Source of the DNA: DATCMA01 sp036563645
GTDB lineage: Bacteria; Actinomycetota; Actinomycetes; Mycobacteriales; Micromonosporaceae
Assembly (NCBI GenBank): GCA_036563645.1
Contig: DATCMA010000068.1
Coordinates: 1 to 51,908 of the forward strand
Reading direction: 5' to 3'
Length of the DNA stretch: 51,908 bases
Each line of letters begins with the position of its first letter. Within the stretch, counting starts at the first letter, position 1. Below are positions 18,313 to 28,012 of this stretch, piece by piece. The notes beneath the pieces were generated by a model. The model did no database searches. It was not told where the DNA came from and saw only the letters and a program-made list of their open reading frames with translations. The position numbers and the translations under genes are program-made.

Positions 18313-19275
18313 TCAGAGAAGCGCGTCGATCGCGACCGCGAGGAACAGCACCGACAAGTAGCTGTTGGACCAATGGAACAACCGCATGGGCCGCAGCGGC
18401 GCGTCCCGGCGAGCCGCGGCGTGCATGCGGTGCGCCTCCCGCAGCAAGAGGGCGCCCACCACCACGGCGGTCACCCCGTACAGCGGCGTCATCCCCAACG
18501 GCCACACGAGCAGGGACATGGCCACCGTGCACCAGGAGAACAGGACGATCTCCAGGGTCACCCGCCGCGGAGGTGCCACGACCGACAGCATGGGCACCCT
18601 CGCCCGCTCGTAGTCGGCCTTGTACGCGACCGCCAGCGCGTAGAAGTGCGGCAGTTGCCAGAAGAAGACCACGGCGAACAACGCCCACGCCGGCACCGCG
18701 AGCGAGCCGGTGACCGCGGCCCAGCCGATCAACACGGGCGCCGCCCCGCAGACCCCACCCCAGAACGTGTTCTGGGGTGTGGTTCGCTTCAGCCACATCG
18801 TGTAGACGACGTCGTAGTAGACGATCGCCGCCGCCGTCAGCGCGGTCGCGAGCCAGTTCGTGAAGGCCGCCATGATCGAAAGTGAGATCACGGCCAACAC
18901 GAGCCCGAAGACCAACGCCGCTCGCGGCGACACGCGGTGCGACGGCAACGGGCGCCGCCGAGTGCGGCGCATGAGCTGGTCGATGTCGCGATCGAGGTAG
19001 CAGTTGAGGGCACCGGCCGCCCCGGCGGCGAGCGCGCCCCCGACAAGCACCGCGACGATCAGCCGCAGCGGGGGGAACCCACCCGCCGCGAGCATCATCG
19101 ACGGAACCGTGGTGATCAGGAGCAGCTCGACGATGCGCGGCTTCGTCAAGGCGACGTACGCTCTGACGACCGCGCGCAGGTCGCGCTTCGTCGGGGCTCC
19201 CGACCCGACGGTCGACACCGCGACATCACCAGAGGGCGCCGCCGACTCGGCATAGGCGGAGCCTCTCGTGACCAT
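18313..19275 (-). CDS. ctaB: Heme O synthase (protoheme IX farnesyltransferase)
   Basis: A 320-residue UbiA-superfamily membrane prenyltransferase that attaches farnesyl to heme B, making heme O for CtaA. The first Asp-rich motif is N91-C-Y-L-D-R-D-I-D99, the second region is YYDVVYTMWLKRTTPQN, and TKPRIVELLLITTVP is the usual first helix. Nine hydrophobic segments are visible. I chose the ATG at 19275, giving a short Ser/Ala-rich N-terminal tail; the longer frame runs into the promoter region shared with tkt. Divergent from tkt with 250 bases between starts. Confidence 0.95.
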   Translation of the reverse strand: MVTRGSAYAESAAPSGDVAVSTVGSGAPTKRDLRAVVRAYVALTKPRIVELLLITTVPSMMLAAGGFPPLRLIVAVLVGGALAAGAAGALNCYLDRDIDQLMRRTRRRPLPSHRVSPRAALVFGLVLAVISLSIMAAFTNWLATALTAAAIVYYDVVYTMWLKRTTPQNTFWGGVCGAAPVLIGWAAVTGSLAVPAWALFAVVFFWQLPHFYALAVAYKADYERARVPMLSVVAPPRRVTLEIVLFSWCTVAMSLLVWPLGMTPLYGVTAVVVGALLLREAHRMHAAARRDAPLRPMRLFHWSNSYLSVLFLAVAIDALL

Positions 19276-19525
19276 GCTCACAAACTGCACCTTCCGATGT
19301 CGGCGCTGGCACTGGACAGCCGGCGGTCGCCCGGCCACTGGCCCCAGCCTACGCGGCGGGTTTTCCGCACCTTGGCCGACCCGGCTACGGTGCGACCGGT
19401 CACACCGTGAGCGGGCCCACGGCAACTCGTCGACACTTCGATGCCGATCGGCGCACCGCGGTTGTGAGGGGGCCTATAGGGTCATCCGAGAGGTTTCCCC
19501 CCACGTGTCGAGGAGCAGAAGGATC

Positions 19526-21670
19526 GTGGCTGCGAACGCATCCCCCTCAATTCCTCCGCTGAACTGGACTGACCTTGACCAGCGCGCCGTAGACACCGCC
19601 CGCGTCCTCGCCATGGACGCGGTCGAGAAGGCCGGCAACGGTCACCCCGGGACCGCGATGAGCCTCGCGCCCGCCGCATACCTGCTGTTCAACCGAGTGA
19701 TGCGGCACGACCCGAGTGACCCGACCTGGCCGGGGCGCGACCGGTTCGTCCTCTCCGCGGGGCACACCAGCTTGACCCTGTACATCCAGCTCTTCCTGTC
19801 GGGGTACGGCCTCAGCCTCGAGGACTTGAAGTCGCTGCGGCAGTGGGGCTCCCTGACCCCCGGTCACCCCGAGTACGGGCACACCCCGGGTGTGGAGACC
19901 ACGACCGGTCCCCTCGGGCAGGGGGTGGGCAACGCGGTCGGGATGGCGATGGCGGCCCGGCGCGAGCGCGGCCTGTTCGACCCTGACACCGCCCCCGGTA
20001 CCTCGGTCTTCGACCACTACATCTACGTCCTCGCCTCCGACGGCGACATCGAGGAGGGAATCAGCCACGAGGCGTGTTCCCTCGCCGGGCACCAAAAGCT
20101 CGGCAACTTGATCATGATCTACGACGACAACCAAATCTCGATCGAGGACGACACGCGGATCGCCAAGAGCGAGGACGTCCTCGCCCGCTTCGCGGCCTAC
20201 GGCTGGCACGTGCAGACCGTCGACTGGCGGGCGGCGTACGACGCGGGCACGGGCGACTACCACGAGGACGTCGAAGCCTTGTACGCGGCGCTGCTCGCCG
20301 CCAAGGCGGAGACCACGCGTCCGTCGATCATCGCGCTGCGCACCATCATCGGGTGGCCCGCGCCGAACCTGAGGAACACCGGAAAGATCCACGGCGCGGC
20401 GCTCGGCGCTGAGGAGGTCGCCGCGACCAAGAAGCTGCTCGGGTTCGACCCGGGGCAGAGCTTCGCGGTCGACGAGAAGGTGCTCGCCCACGCCCGCGAG
20501 GTGCTCGACCGGGGCCGGCGGGCCCACGCGGAGTGGGACAAGGCGTTCGCGGAGTGGGCCAAGGCCAACCCCGAGCGCAAGGCCCTCTACGACCGGATCT
20601 CCCGGCGGGAGCTGCCGGCCGGGTGGACCGAGGCGCTGCCGAGCTGGCCGGCCGACCCGAAGGGCATCGCCACCCGGGCGGCCTCCGGCAAGGTGCTCAC
20701 CGCGCTCGCGCCCGTCCTGCCCGAGCTGTGGGGCGGCTCAGCGGACCTCGCGGACAGCAACAACACGACGATGAAGGGCGAGCCGTCCTTCATCCCCACC
20801 GAGCACGCCACCAAGGCTTACCCGGGTCACCCGTACGGGCGCACACTGCACTTCGGTATCCGCGAGCACGCCATGGGGGCGATCCTCAACGGCATCGCGC
20901 TGCACGGCGGCACCCGCCCGTACGGCGGCACCTTCCTCGTCTTCAGCGACTACATGCGCCCGGCGGTACGGCTGGCGGCGCTGATGAAGCTGCCGGTCAT
21001 CTTCGTCTGGACGCACGACTCCATCGGGCTCGGCGAGGACGGCCCCACCCACCAGCCGGTGGAGCACCTGGCCTCGCTGCGGGCGATCCCGGGCCTGGAC
21101 GTCGTCCGCCCCGCCGACGCCAACGAGACCGCCTGGGCGTGGCGGATGGCCCTGGAGCACACCGATCGCCCCACCGCGATCGCGCTGACCCGGCAGGCCG
21201 TGCCCGTCATCGACCGCGAGAAGTACGCCTCCGCCGAGGGTGTGCGCTACGGCGGCTACATCCTCGCCGAGGCGAGCAACGCCCAGCCCCAGGTGATCCT
21301 CATCGCCAGCGGCTCGGAGGTGGCGCTCGCGCTGGTGGCGCGGGAGCGGCTGGAAGCCGACGGCATCCCCACCCGGGTCGTCTCCATGCCCTGCCAGGAG
21401 TGGTTCCGGGCGCAGGACGAGGCGTACCGCGAGAAGGTTCTCCCGCGGGGCGTGCGGGCCCGCGTCAGCATCGAGGCGGGTGTGGCGATGTCCTGGCACG
21501 ACCTGGTGGGCGACTGCGGTGAGTGCGTAAGCCTTGAACACTTCGGCGCCTCTGCCCCGTACACCGTGTTGTACGAGCAGTTCGGCTTCACCCCGGACCG
21601 CATCGTCGCCGCCGCCCGCGCCTCGCTGGCCCGGGTCGGCGCCATCACCGGCACCACCACGGGAAACTGA
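19526..21670 (+). CDS. tkt: Transketolase
   Basis: A 714-residue thiamine-diphosphate enzyme that transfers two-carbon units in the non-oxidative pentose phosphate pathway. Seen: AGNGHPGTAMSLAPAAYLLF near the N-terminus, the TPP/Mg segment SDGDIEEGISHEACSLAG, the mid-domain GIREHAMGAILNGIALHGG, THDSIGLGEDGPTHQPVEHL, and the C-terminal regulatory domain. I chose the GTG at 19526, with AAGGA upstream; the frame runs open back into ctaB and would add about 86 unconserved residues. First gene of the tkt-tal-pgi-zwf-opcA-pgl operon. Its stop overlaps the tal ribosome-binding site. Confidence 0.97.
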   Translation: MAANASPSIPPLNWTDLDQRAVDTARVLAMDAVEKAGNGHPGTAMSLAPAAYLLFNRVMRHDPSDPTWPGRDRFVLSAGHTSLTLYIQLFLSGYGLSLEDLKSLRQWGSLTPGHPEYGHTPGVETTTGPLGQGVGNAVGMAMAARRERGLFDPDTAPGTSVFDHYIYVLASDGDIEEGISHEACSLAGHQKLGNLIMIYDDNQISIEDDTRIAKSEDVLARFAAYGWHVQTVDWRAAYDAGTGDYHEDVEALYAALLAAKAETTRPSIIALRTIIGWPAPNLRNTGKIHGAALGAEEVAATKKLLGFDPGQSFAVDEKVLAHAREVLDRGRRAHAEWDKAFAEWAKANPERKALYDRISRRELPAGWTEALPSWPADPKGIATRAASGKVLTALAPVLPELWGGSADLADSNNTTMKGEPSFIPTEHATKAYPGHPYGRTLHFGIREHAMGAILNGIALHGGTRPYGGTFLVFSDYMRPAVRLAALMKLPVIFVWTHDSIGLGEDGPTHQPVEHLASLRAIPGLDVVRPADANETAWAWRMALEHTDRPTAIALTRQAVPVIDREKYASAEGVRYGGYILAEASNAQPQVILIASGSEVALALVARERLEADGIPTRVVSMPCQEWFRAQDEAYREKVLPRGVRARVSIEAGVAMSWHDLVGDCGECVSLEHFGASAPYTVLYEQFGFTPDRIVAAARASLARVGAITGTTTGN

Positions 21671-21683
21671 GGAGGCCGCGCAG

Positions 21684-22829
21684 ATGACGGACCGTTTGGG
21701 CCAACTCTCCGCCGCCGGGGTCGCAGTGTGGCTCGATGACCTCTCCCGATCCCGGCTGTCGAGCGGCAACCTCGACCGGCTGCGCCGGGAGAAGCACGTC
21801 GTCGGGGTGACCACGAATCCGACGATCTTCGCCCAGGCGCTGAGCAATGCCGATGAGTACGGCGCGCAGCTGCGGGACCTCGCCCTGCGCGGCGTCACCG
21901 TGGACGAGGCTGTACGCACGCTGACCACGTACGACGTGCGGTGGGCCTGCGACGTGATGCGACCGGCGTACGAGGCCTCGGCCGGGGTGGACGGGCGGGT
22001 CTCCATCGAGGTTGACCCGCGCCTGGCGTACGACACGGAGCGGACCATCGCCGACGCCCGAGCCCTGTGGTGGCTGGTCGACCGCCCCAACCTGATGATC
22101 AAGATCCCCGCCACGGAGGCGGGGCTCCCGGCGATCACCGCCGCGCTCGCCGAGGGCATCAGCGTCAACGTCACGCTGATCTTCTCGCTGGAGCGCTACA
22201 CGCAGGTCATGGAGGCGTTCCTCGCCGGCATGGAGCAGGCGAAGGCCAACGGGCACGATCTCTCGAAGATCAGCTCGGTGGCGTCCTTCTTCGTGTCCCG
22301 CGTGGACACGGAGGTCGACAAGCGACTGGACAAAATCGACAGCGCGGCCGCGCGGGACCTCAAGGGCAAGGCCGCGATCGCCAACGCCCGACTCGCGTAC
22401 GAGCGCTACGCGGAGGTCTTCTCCGGGCCGCGCTGGCAGGCGTTGGCGGACGCGGGGGCGCACCCGCAGCGCCCCCTGTGGGCATCGACCTCCACCAAGA
22501 ACCCGGCCTACCGCGACGTCGTTTACGTCGAGGAGTTGGTGGCCCCCGGGATCGTCAACACGATGCCCGAGTCGACGCTCCGCGCGTTCGACGACCACGG
22601 CGAGACCCGGGGCGACACCGTCACCGGCTCGTACGACGAAGCCCGCGCGGTGATGGCGGAGTTGGCCGCGGTCGGCATCGACTTCGCCGACGTCGTGCGA
22701 ACCCTCGAACGCGAGGGCGTGGAGAAGTTTGTGGCGAGCTGGCAGGAGCTGCTCGCCGGTGTGCGCACGTCATTGACCGCCGCGGCGGAGGGAACCCGGC
22801 CACAGCAGCCGCGGCACGCTACGGAGTGA
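21684..22829 (+). CDS. tal: Transaldolase
   Basis: A 381-residue transaldolase of the larger actinobacterial/cyanobacterial type. It moves a dihydroxyacetone unit between sugar phosphates through a Schiff-base lysine. Seen: AVWLDDLSRSRL at the start, VVGVTTNPTIFAQA, RPNLMIKIPATEAGLPAI with the Schiff-base lysine in the MIKIPAT motif, SVNVTLIFSLERYTQVMEAF, and LWASTSTKNPAY. ATG at 21684 with GAGGAGG nine bases upstream, lying on the tkt stop. Spacing of 13 bases from tkt shows a common transcript. Confidence 0.97.
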   Translation: MTDRLGQLSAAGVAVWLDDLSRSRLSSGNLDRLRREKHVVGVTTNPTIFAQALSNADEYGAQLRDLALRGVTVDEAVRTLTTYDVRWACDVMRPAYEASAGVDGRVSIEVDPRLAYDTERTIADARALWWLVDRPNLMIKIPATEAGLPAITAALAEGISVNVTLIFSLERYTQVMEAFLAGMEQAKANGHDLSKISSVASFFVSRVDTEVDKRLDKIDSAAARDLKGKAAIANARLAYERYAEVFSGPRWQALADAGAHPQRPLWASTSTKNPAYRDVVYVEELVAPGIVNTMPESTLRAFDDHGETRGDTVTGSYDEARAVMAELAAVGIDFADVVRTLEREGVEKFVASWQELLAGVRTSLTAAAEGTRPQQPRHATE

Positions 22830-22845
22830 CGGCAGAGGAGACAGC

Positions 22846-24489
22846 GTGAGCGAGGGAAACGTCGTCGACGGCGGTGTCGAAGGGGCGGCAAGCCTCATCG
22901 TCTACGGCGCCGACGCGGTAGGCGCTGGGGACATCCGGCAGTCCCTCATCGACGATCGTGTGCCGCAGCGGCTGTGCGCGAAGGACGCCACGCTCTGGGG
23001 CCCGGAGGCGGAGGAGGAGGCGCGGATCCGGCTCGGCTGGATCGACACGTTCCGGCGGAGCCGGGACCTCCTCCCCCAGCTCGCCGAGCTGTCGGACGAG
23101 CTGGGGGACCTGGACCACGTGGTGCTCGCCGGCATGGGCGGCTCGTCGCTCGCCCCTGAGGTGATCACTCGTACGCTCGGGCGGCCGATGACCGTGCTCG
23201 ACACCACCGATCCCGGGCAGGTCCGCGCCGCCCTGGGTGACCGACTCGACCGCACGGTCGTGGTGGTGGCGAGCAAGTCGGGCTCCACAGTGGAGACCGA
23301 TAGCCACCGGCGCGCGTACTGGCAGGCGTTCCTCGACGCCGGGCTCACCGAGGCCGAGGCGGGGCGGCGCTTCGTCGTCGTGACAGACCCCGGCTCCCCC
23401 TTGGAGGCCATCGCCCAGGAGATGGGCGCGGTCGTGGTGCAGGCCGACCCCCACGTGGGCGGGCGCTTCTCCGCGCTCACCGCGTTCGGGCTGGTGCCCT
23501 CCGCCTTGGCGGGCGTCCCCGTAGTCGATCTGCTGGAGGAGGCCGAGGCGCTGGCGGATTCGTTGGGCCGCGACCGGGACAACCCCGCGCTGGCGCTCGG
23601 CGTCGCGCTGGGGGCCGCGGCGCGGGCCGGGCGGGACAAGGTCGCGCTCATCAGCGACGGCACCGGCATCGACGGGCTGGGCGACTGGGCGGAGCAACTC
23701 CTCGCCGAGTCGACCGGCAAGTCGGGGCGCGGCATCCTCCCCGTGGTCATCGAGAGCCCGGACAGCCCCGGCGCCACGGGGGAGGATGTGCTCACCGTGA
23801 CCTACGGCGGGGCGTGCCCCCCGGGGGCGGTGCCGGGGAGCGGCGTCCGCCCGCACCTGGCGGTCAACGGGCCGCTTGGCGCCCAGTTCCTCGCGTGGGA
23901 GTACGCGACAGCCATCGCCGGGCGGATCATCGGCATCGATCCGTTCAATCAGCCCAACGTCACGGAGTCCAAAGAGAACACCAAGCGGATCTTGAACGCG
24001 GGGGTGCCCGCCGAGGAACCCTCGTTCGTCGAAGGCGCGATCGAGGTGCACGCACCCGCGGACGCCCCGAAGAGCGTGGCCGGGGCGCTGCGCTGGCTCC
24101 TCGACGGCCTAGACAAGCGCGGGTATCTCGCGATAATGGCATACCTCGATCGCTTCGCCGACGCCGCAGCAGCGCAGCTGCGGCCGTTGCTCGCCGCCGC
24201 GACCGGTCGCCCGGTCACCTTCGGCTGGGGGCCGCGATTCCTGCACTCCACTGGCCAGTACCACAAGGGCGGCCCGCAGGTCGGCTCGTTCCTCCAAATC
24301 ACCGGTGCGGTCACGGAGGACCTGCCGGTGCCCGGACAGCCGTACACCTTCGGGCAGCTCCAGGCCGCGCAGGCCGCCGGCGACCGGGAGGCGCTCATCC
24401 GACGCGACCGTCCACTGCTGTGGCTGCACCTCACGGACCGGGCCGCCGGGATCGCGCAACTGACCGCCGCGGTTCGCGATCTGGGCTGA
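22846..24489 (+). CDS. pgi: Glucose-6-phosphate isomerase
   Basis: A 547-residue SIS-domain isomerase converting glucose-6-phosphate and fructose-6-phosphate. Phosphate-binding loops are seen: LAGMGGSSLAPEVI (94-107) and VASKSGSTVETD. The segment GKSGRGILPVVIESP, SALTAFGLVPSAL, and the C-terminal FLHSTGQYHKGGPQ follow. This is the long, divergent form of Pgi that sits between tal and zwf in many actinobacteria; some annotate it only as Pgi-like. GTG start at 22846 with GAGGAG upstream; 16 bases after tal. Confidence 0.93.
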   Translation: MSEGNVVDGGVEGAASLIVYGADAVGAGDIRQSLIDDRVPQRLCAKDATLWGPEAEEEARIRLGWIDTFRRSRDLLPQLAELSDELGDLDHVVLAGMGGSSLAPEVITRTLGRPMTVLDTTDPGQVRAALGDRLDRTVVVVASKSGSTVETDSHRRAYWQAFLDAGLTEAEAGRRFVVVTDPGSPLEAIAQEMGAVVVQADPHVGGRFSALTAFGLVPSALAGVPVVDLLEEAEALADSLGRDRDNPALALGVALGAAARAGRDKVALISDGTGIDGLGDWAEQLLAESTGKSGRGILPVVIESPDSPGATGEDVLTVTYGGACPPGAVPGSGVRPHLAVNGPLGAQFLAWEYATAIAGRIIGIDPFNQPNVTESKENTKRILNAGVPAEEPSFVEGAIEVHAPADAPKSVAGALRWLLDGLDKRGYLAIMAYLDRFADAAAAQLRPLLAAATGRPVTFGWGPRFLHSTGQYHKGGPQVGSFLQITGAVTEDLPVPGQPYTFGQLQAAQAAGDREALIRRDRPLLWLHLTDRAAGIAQLTAAVRDLG

Positions 24490-24513
24490 TCCCGGCCACG
24501 CGAAGGAGGCGAC

Positions 24514-26028
24514 GTGAACCCGTTGCGCGACCCGCGGGATCGGCGGTTGCCGCGCATCCCCGAGCCGTGCGCTTTAGTGATCTTCGGTGTCACCGGCGAC
24601 CTCGCCCGCAAGAAGCTCTTGCCGGCGATCTACGACCTGGCGAACCGGGGATTGCTGCCCCCTGACTTCGTCGTCGTGGGCTTCGCCCGTCGACAGTGGA
24701 GTGACGCGGACTTCGAAGCCGTGGCGTACGAGTCAGCGAAGCAGCACGCGCGCACGACCTGGCGCGAGGAGGTGTGGGGCCGACTGGCCGGCAACATTCG
24801 CTTCGTCGGCGGATCCTTCGACGACGACGAGGCCTTCAACCGGCTGGCCCGCTGCCTCGACGATCTGCGGCTCAGCCACGGCATCCCGGGCAACGCGGCC
24901 TTCTACTTCTCCATTCCCCCCGCGTCGTTCCCCTCCGTGCTCAAGCAGCTCGCCCGCACGGGTCTGGCGGACAGCCGGCGCGCCGGCGGGTGGCGACGCG
25001 TGGTGGTGGAGAAGCCGTTCGGACACGACCTGTCCTCGGCGAGGGCGTTGAACGCCCTCGTCGAGGACGTCTTCCACCGGGACGACGTCTTCCGCATCGA
25101 CCACTACCTCGGCAAGGAGACCGTCCAGAACATCCTGGCGCTGCGCTTCGCCAACACGCTGTTCGAACCCCTGTGGAACTCCACCTACGTCGACTCGGTG
25201 CAGATCACGATGGCCGAGGACGTGGGGATCGGCACCCGGGCCGGCTTCTACGACGCCGCCGGGGCAGCGCGCGACGTGCTGCAAAACCACCTCCTCCAGC
25301 TCCTCGCGCTGGTCGCGATGGAGGAGCCGACGAGCTTCGACGCCGCGGAGATCCGCGCGGAGAAGCTCAAGGTGTTACGGGCGATCAGCCTGCCGCGGGA
25401 CATCGCCCGGGACTCCGTCCGGGGCCAGTACGTCGCGGGCTGGGTCGCTGGCCAACGGGTGGTGGGCTACCTCGAGGAGCCGAACGTTCCGCCGGACAGC
25501 ACGACGGAGACGTACGTCGCGGTGAAGCTCGGCATTCAAAACCGCCGCTGGGCGGGGGTGCCGTTCTACATCCGGGCCGGCAAGCGGCTGCCTCGGCGGG
25601 TAACCGAGGTAGCGATCATGTTCAAGAAGGCTCCACACCTGCCGTTCAACCGGCAGGACGTGGAGATGCTCGGGCACAACCAGCTCGTCATCCGCGTCCA
25701 GCCGGACGAGGGCGTGGTGCTCAAGTTCGGCTCGAAGGTGCCGGGCACCACGATGGAGCTTCGCGACATCGCGATGGACTTCCAGTACGGCGAGGCGTTC
25801 ACCGAGTCCAGCCCGGAGGCGTACGAGCGGCTCGTGCTGGACGTCCTCATTGGCGACCGGACTCTCTTCCCGGACGCCGCCGAAGTCGAAGAGAGCTGGA
25901 AGGTGGTCGATCCACTCCTGGAAGCCTGGGCGGGAACCCGGCCGGAGCCGTACCGGGCTGGGGAGTGGGGGCCGCGCGCCGCCGACGAGATGCTGGCCCG
26001 CGACGGTCGAGCGTGGAGGAGACCATGA
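24514..26028 (+). CDS. zwf: Glucose-6-phosphate 1-dehydrogenase
   Basis: A 504-residue NADP-linked dehydrogenase, first step of the oxidative pentose phosphate pathway. The coenzyme loop GVTGDLARKK is at 25-34 and the substrate-binding motif RIDHYLGKE is at 194-202, followed by NTLFEPLWNSTYVDSVQI and PFYIRAGKRLP. Start is GTG at 24514, with AAGGAGG upstream. It overlaps opcA by 4 bases (ATGA); in actinobacteria OpcA is needed for full Zwf activity, so coupling makes sense. Confidence 0.97.
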   Translation: MNPLRDPRDRRLPRIPEPCALVIFGVTGDLARKKLLPAIYDLANRGLLPPDFVVVGFARRQWSDADFEAVAYESAKQHARTTWREEVWGRLAGNIRFVGGSFDDDEAFNRLARCLDDLRLSHGIPGNAAFYFSIPPASFPSVLKQLARTGLADSRRAGGWRRVVVEKPFGHDLSSARALNALVEDVFHRDDVFRIDHYLGKETVQNILALRFANTLFEPLWNSTYVDSVQITMAEDVGIGTRAGFYDAAGAARDVLQNHLLQLLALVAMEEPTSFDAAEIRAEKLKVLRAISLPRDIARDSVRGQYVAGWVAGQRVVGYLEEPNVPPDSTTETYVAVKLGIQNRRWAGVPFYIRAGKRLPRRVTEVAIMFKKAPHLPFNRQDVEMLGHNQLVIRVQPDEGVVLKFGSKVPGTTMELRDIAMDFQYGEAFTESSPEAYERLVLDVLIGDRTLFPDAAEVEESWKVVDPLLEAWAGTRPEPYRAGEWGPRAADEMLARDGRAWRRP

Positions 26029-27014
26029 TTAGCCTCTGGGACACCACCGGCGCGGAGGTGGTCCAGGCCCTGGCGGCGGAGCGCCGCAGCGCCGGCGGAG
26101 CGGCGAGCGGGATCGCCCTGACGGTGATCGCGATTACCGACGAGAAGCGCGTGCGGGAAGTCGAGGCGGCCGCTACCGTCGCCGCCGCGACCCACCCGTG
26201 CCGGCTGCTGGTCGTCGTCCGCTCCGACATCGACCGTCCCGATCGCCTGGACGCCGAGGTCGTGGTCGGCGGCCGGCTCGGGCCGTGCGAAGCCGTCGTC
26301 ATGCGGATGTCCGGGCAGCTCGCGCTGCACGCGGAGTCCGTGGTGCTGCCCCTGCTCGCGCCGGACGTGCCGGTGGTGACGTGGTGGCACGGGGAACCAC
26401 CCGAGGAGATCGCGACCGATTTCCTCGGGGTGGTCGCCGATCGCCGGATCACCGACTGCGCGCAGGCTCCCGACCCCATCGCGGCCTTGCGGCAACGGGC
26501 CGTCGACTACGCGCCGGGCGACACCGATCTGGCGTGGACCCGCATCACCCCGTGGCGCACGCTGGTGGCCAGCGCGTTCGACACCAACACCGCCCAGATC
26601 ACCGATGCCACGGTGGTGGCGCCCCGGACGGACCCCACGGCCGCGCTGATGCACTCCTGGCTCACCGCGCGCCTGGGGATCACTCCGCACTGGGAGGAGA
26701 CCACCGAGGTGCCGTGGATGCGCGCGGTCAAGGTGCGCTGCGCCAACGGCGACGAGGTGACCCTGACCCGAGAGAACGGGTCGGCGACCTTCACCCGTTC
26801 TGGGCAACAGGAGCGGCACCTCCCCCTCATCCGCCGCTCGCTGGGGGAGGAACTCGCCGAGGAGCTGCGCCGACTCGACGCTGATCAGATTTACGCCGAG
26901 GCCCTCAGCGCGCTGAGCGGCATCTCAGGACTCCAGTCCCGTCCCTCGCGGCGCGTGCCCGTCCGGAGTGGGGCGACGGCGCTCCGGGCGGGAGCCGTCG
27001 GATCGACGGCATGA
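26025..27014 (+). CDS. opcA: Glucose-6-phosphate dehydrogenase assembly protein OpcA
   Basis: A 329-residue OpcA, an allosteric or assembly partner of Zwf in cyanobacteria and actinobacteria. It begins MISLWDTTGAEVVQALAAER and shows the family segments RVREVEAAATVAAATHPCRL, PVVTWWHGEPPEE and WTRITPWRTLVASAFD. The start ATG at 26025 overlaps the zwf stop; the open frame extends far upstream but in the zwf region, where it is a shadow. The last ~35 residues are Arg/Ser-rich and not obviously conserved. Confidence 0.95.
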   Translation: MISLWDTTGAEVVQALAAERRSAGGAASGIALTVIAITDEKRVREVEAAATVAAATHPCRLLVVVRSDIDRPDRLDAEVVVGGRLGPCEAVVMRMSGQLALHAESVVLPLLAPDVPVVTWWHGEPPEEIATDFLGVVADRRITDCAQAPDPIAALRQRAVDYAPGDTDLAWTRITPWRTLVASAFDTNTAQITDATVVAPRTDPTAALMHSWLTARLGITPHWEETTEVPWMRAVKVRCANGDEVTLTRENGSATFTRSGQQERHLPLIRRSLGEELAEELRRLDADQIYAEALSALSGISGLQSRPSRRVPVRSGATALRAGAVGSTA

Positions 27015-27050
27015 GCGGCCGCACCACCGCGGGCAGGAGGAGACAGCGGA

Positions 27051-27821
27051 GTGAGTGAGACCAACGTCGTGGTACACGCCAATCCGGAGGTGCTGGCCCA
27101 AGCGGTCGCCGCGCGGCTCATCGTCAAGTTGATCGACGCGCAGGCGGAACGCGGAGAGGCGAGCCTCGTCTTGAGCGGCGGCCGGATCGCGGCGGCGGTG
27201 CAACGCGCGATCCGGACGCTGCCGGCGCGGGACGCGGTGGACTGGTCCCGAGTCGACGTGTGGTGGGGCGACGAGCGATTCCTCCCCTCCGGACATCCCG
27301 AGCGCAACGAAACCCAAGCGCGGGAGGCCCTGCTCGACGCGCTCCCGCTCGACCCGGCCCGGGTCCACCCCATGCCGGCGAGCGACGGTCCCGACGGCGA
27401 CGATCCGGAAGCGGCGGCGGCCCGGTACGCCGCCGAGCTCGCCGCGGCCGCCCGCCCTGGCACCGCCGTCCTCCCCCACTTCGACGTCTTGCTCCTCGGG
27501 GTCGGCGAGGACGGGCACGTCGCGTCGGTCTTCCCTGGGCATCCGGTCGTCTACGAGACCCGGATGGTGAGCGCGGTGCGCGGCAGCCCGAAGCCACCGC
27601 CCACCCGGATCACCCTCACCCTCCCCGCGATCAACACCGCGGACGAGGTGTGGCTGGTCGCCGCGGGCGTGGACAAAGCCCAGCCCATCGGGGTGGCGAT
27701 GGCGGGTTCGGGTCCGGTCCAACTCCCGGCGGCCGGGGTCCATGGCGTATCCCGAACCCTCTGGCTGCTCGACCGAGCGGCAGCGGCGGACGTCAAGCCC
27801 ACGTTCCGCAGTCTCCGCTGA
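27051..27821 (+). CDS. pgl: 6-phosphogluconolactonase
   Basis: A 256-residue lactonase of the NagB/DevB type, second step of the oxidative pentose phosphate pathway. Seen: SLVLSGGRIAAAV, the DWSRVDVWWGDERFLP motif with the WWGDER signature, and LLLGVGEDGHVASVFPGH with the catalytic region. GTG at 27051 is preceded by GGCAGGAGG. It is the final gene of the operon, 36 bases after opcA. A 17-bp hairpin lies downstream. Confidence 0.96.
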   Translation: MSETNVVVHANPEVLAQAVAARLIVKLIDAQAERGEASLVLSGGRIAAAVQRAIRTLPARDAVDWSRVDVWWGDERFLPSGHPERNETQAREALLDALPLDPARVHPMPASDGPDGDDPEAAAARYAAELAAAARPGTAVLPHFDVLLLGVGEDGHVASVFPGHPVVYETRMVSAVRGSPKPPPTRITLTLPAINTADEVWLVAAGVDKAQPIGVAMAGSGPVQLPAAGVHGVSRTLWLLDRAAAADVKPTFRSLR

Positions 27822-27920
27822 CGCCTCCGCCGGCACCGGCCCCCGTGGCGCCGTGCAGGACGCCGCGGTGGCCGGTGCTCAGGGTGAGGGCGACAGCGGA
27901 GCCCACCGGCGCCGTGCACG

Positions 27921-27954
27921 GCTTCTCATGGACCAACGCTTCTCATAGACCAAT
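27921..27954. repeat. 17-bp imperfect tandem duplication
   Basis: Two adjacent 17-base units, 27921-27937 and 27938-27954, differ at two positions (G/A and C/T). The unit is GCTTCTCATGGACCAAC. It lies between the pgl stop and the terminator. No function is suggested; it looks like a small slippage event. Confidence 0.75.
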
Positions 27955-27955
27955 A

Positions 27956-27994
27956 CGCGCCTGCGCGCTGCCATACCGGCAGCGCGCAGGCGCG
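27956..27994. terminator. Bidirectional terminator between pgl and secG
   Basis: Perfect 17-bp stem with a 5-nt loop (ATACC): CGCGCCTGCGCGCTGCC at 27956-27972 pairs with 27978-27994. It separates the convergent pentose phosphate operon and secG. Confidence 0.88.
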
Positions 27995-28012
27995 ACGACG
28001 CGTGCGGGCGAC

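Noticed and set aside
24774..26024. Long in-frame N-terminal extension of opcA across zwf
   Set aside because: The family start is at 26025, overlapping the zwf stop. The upstream part lies in the zwf shadow frame and has no conserved segments.
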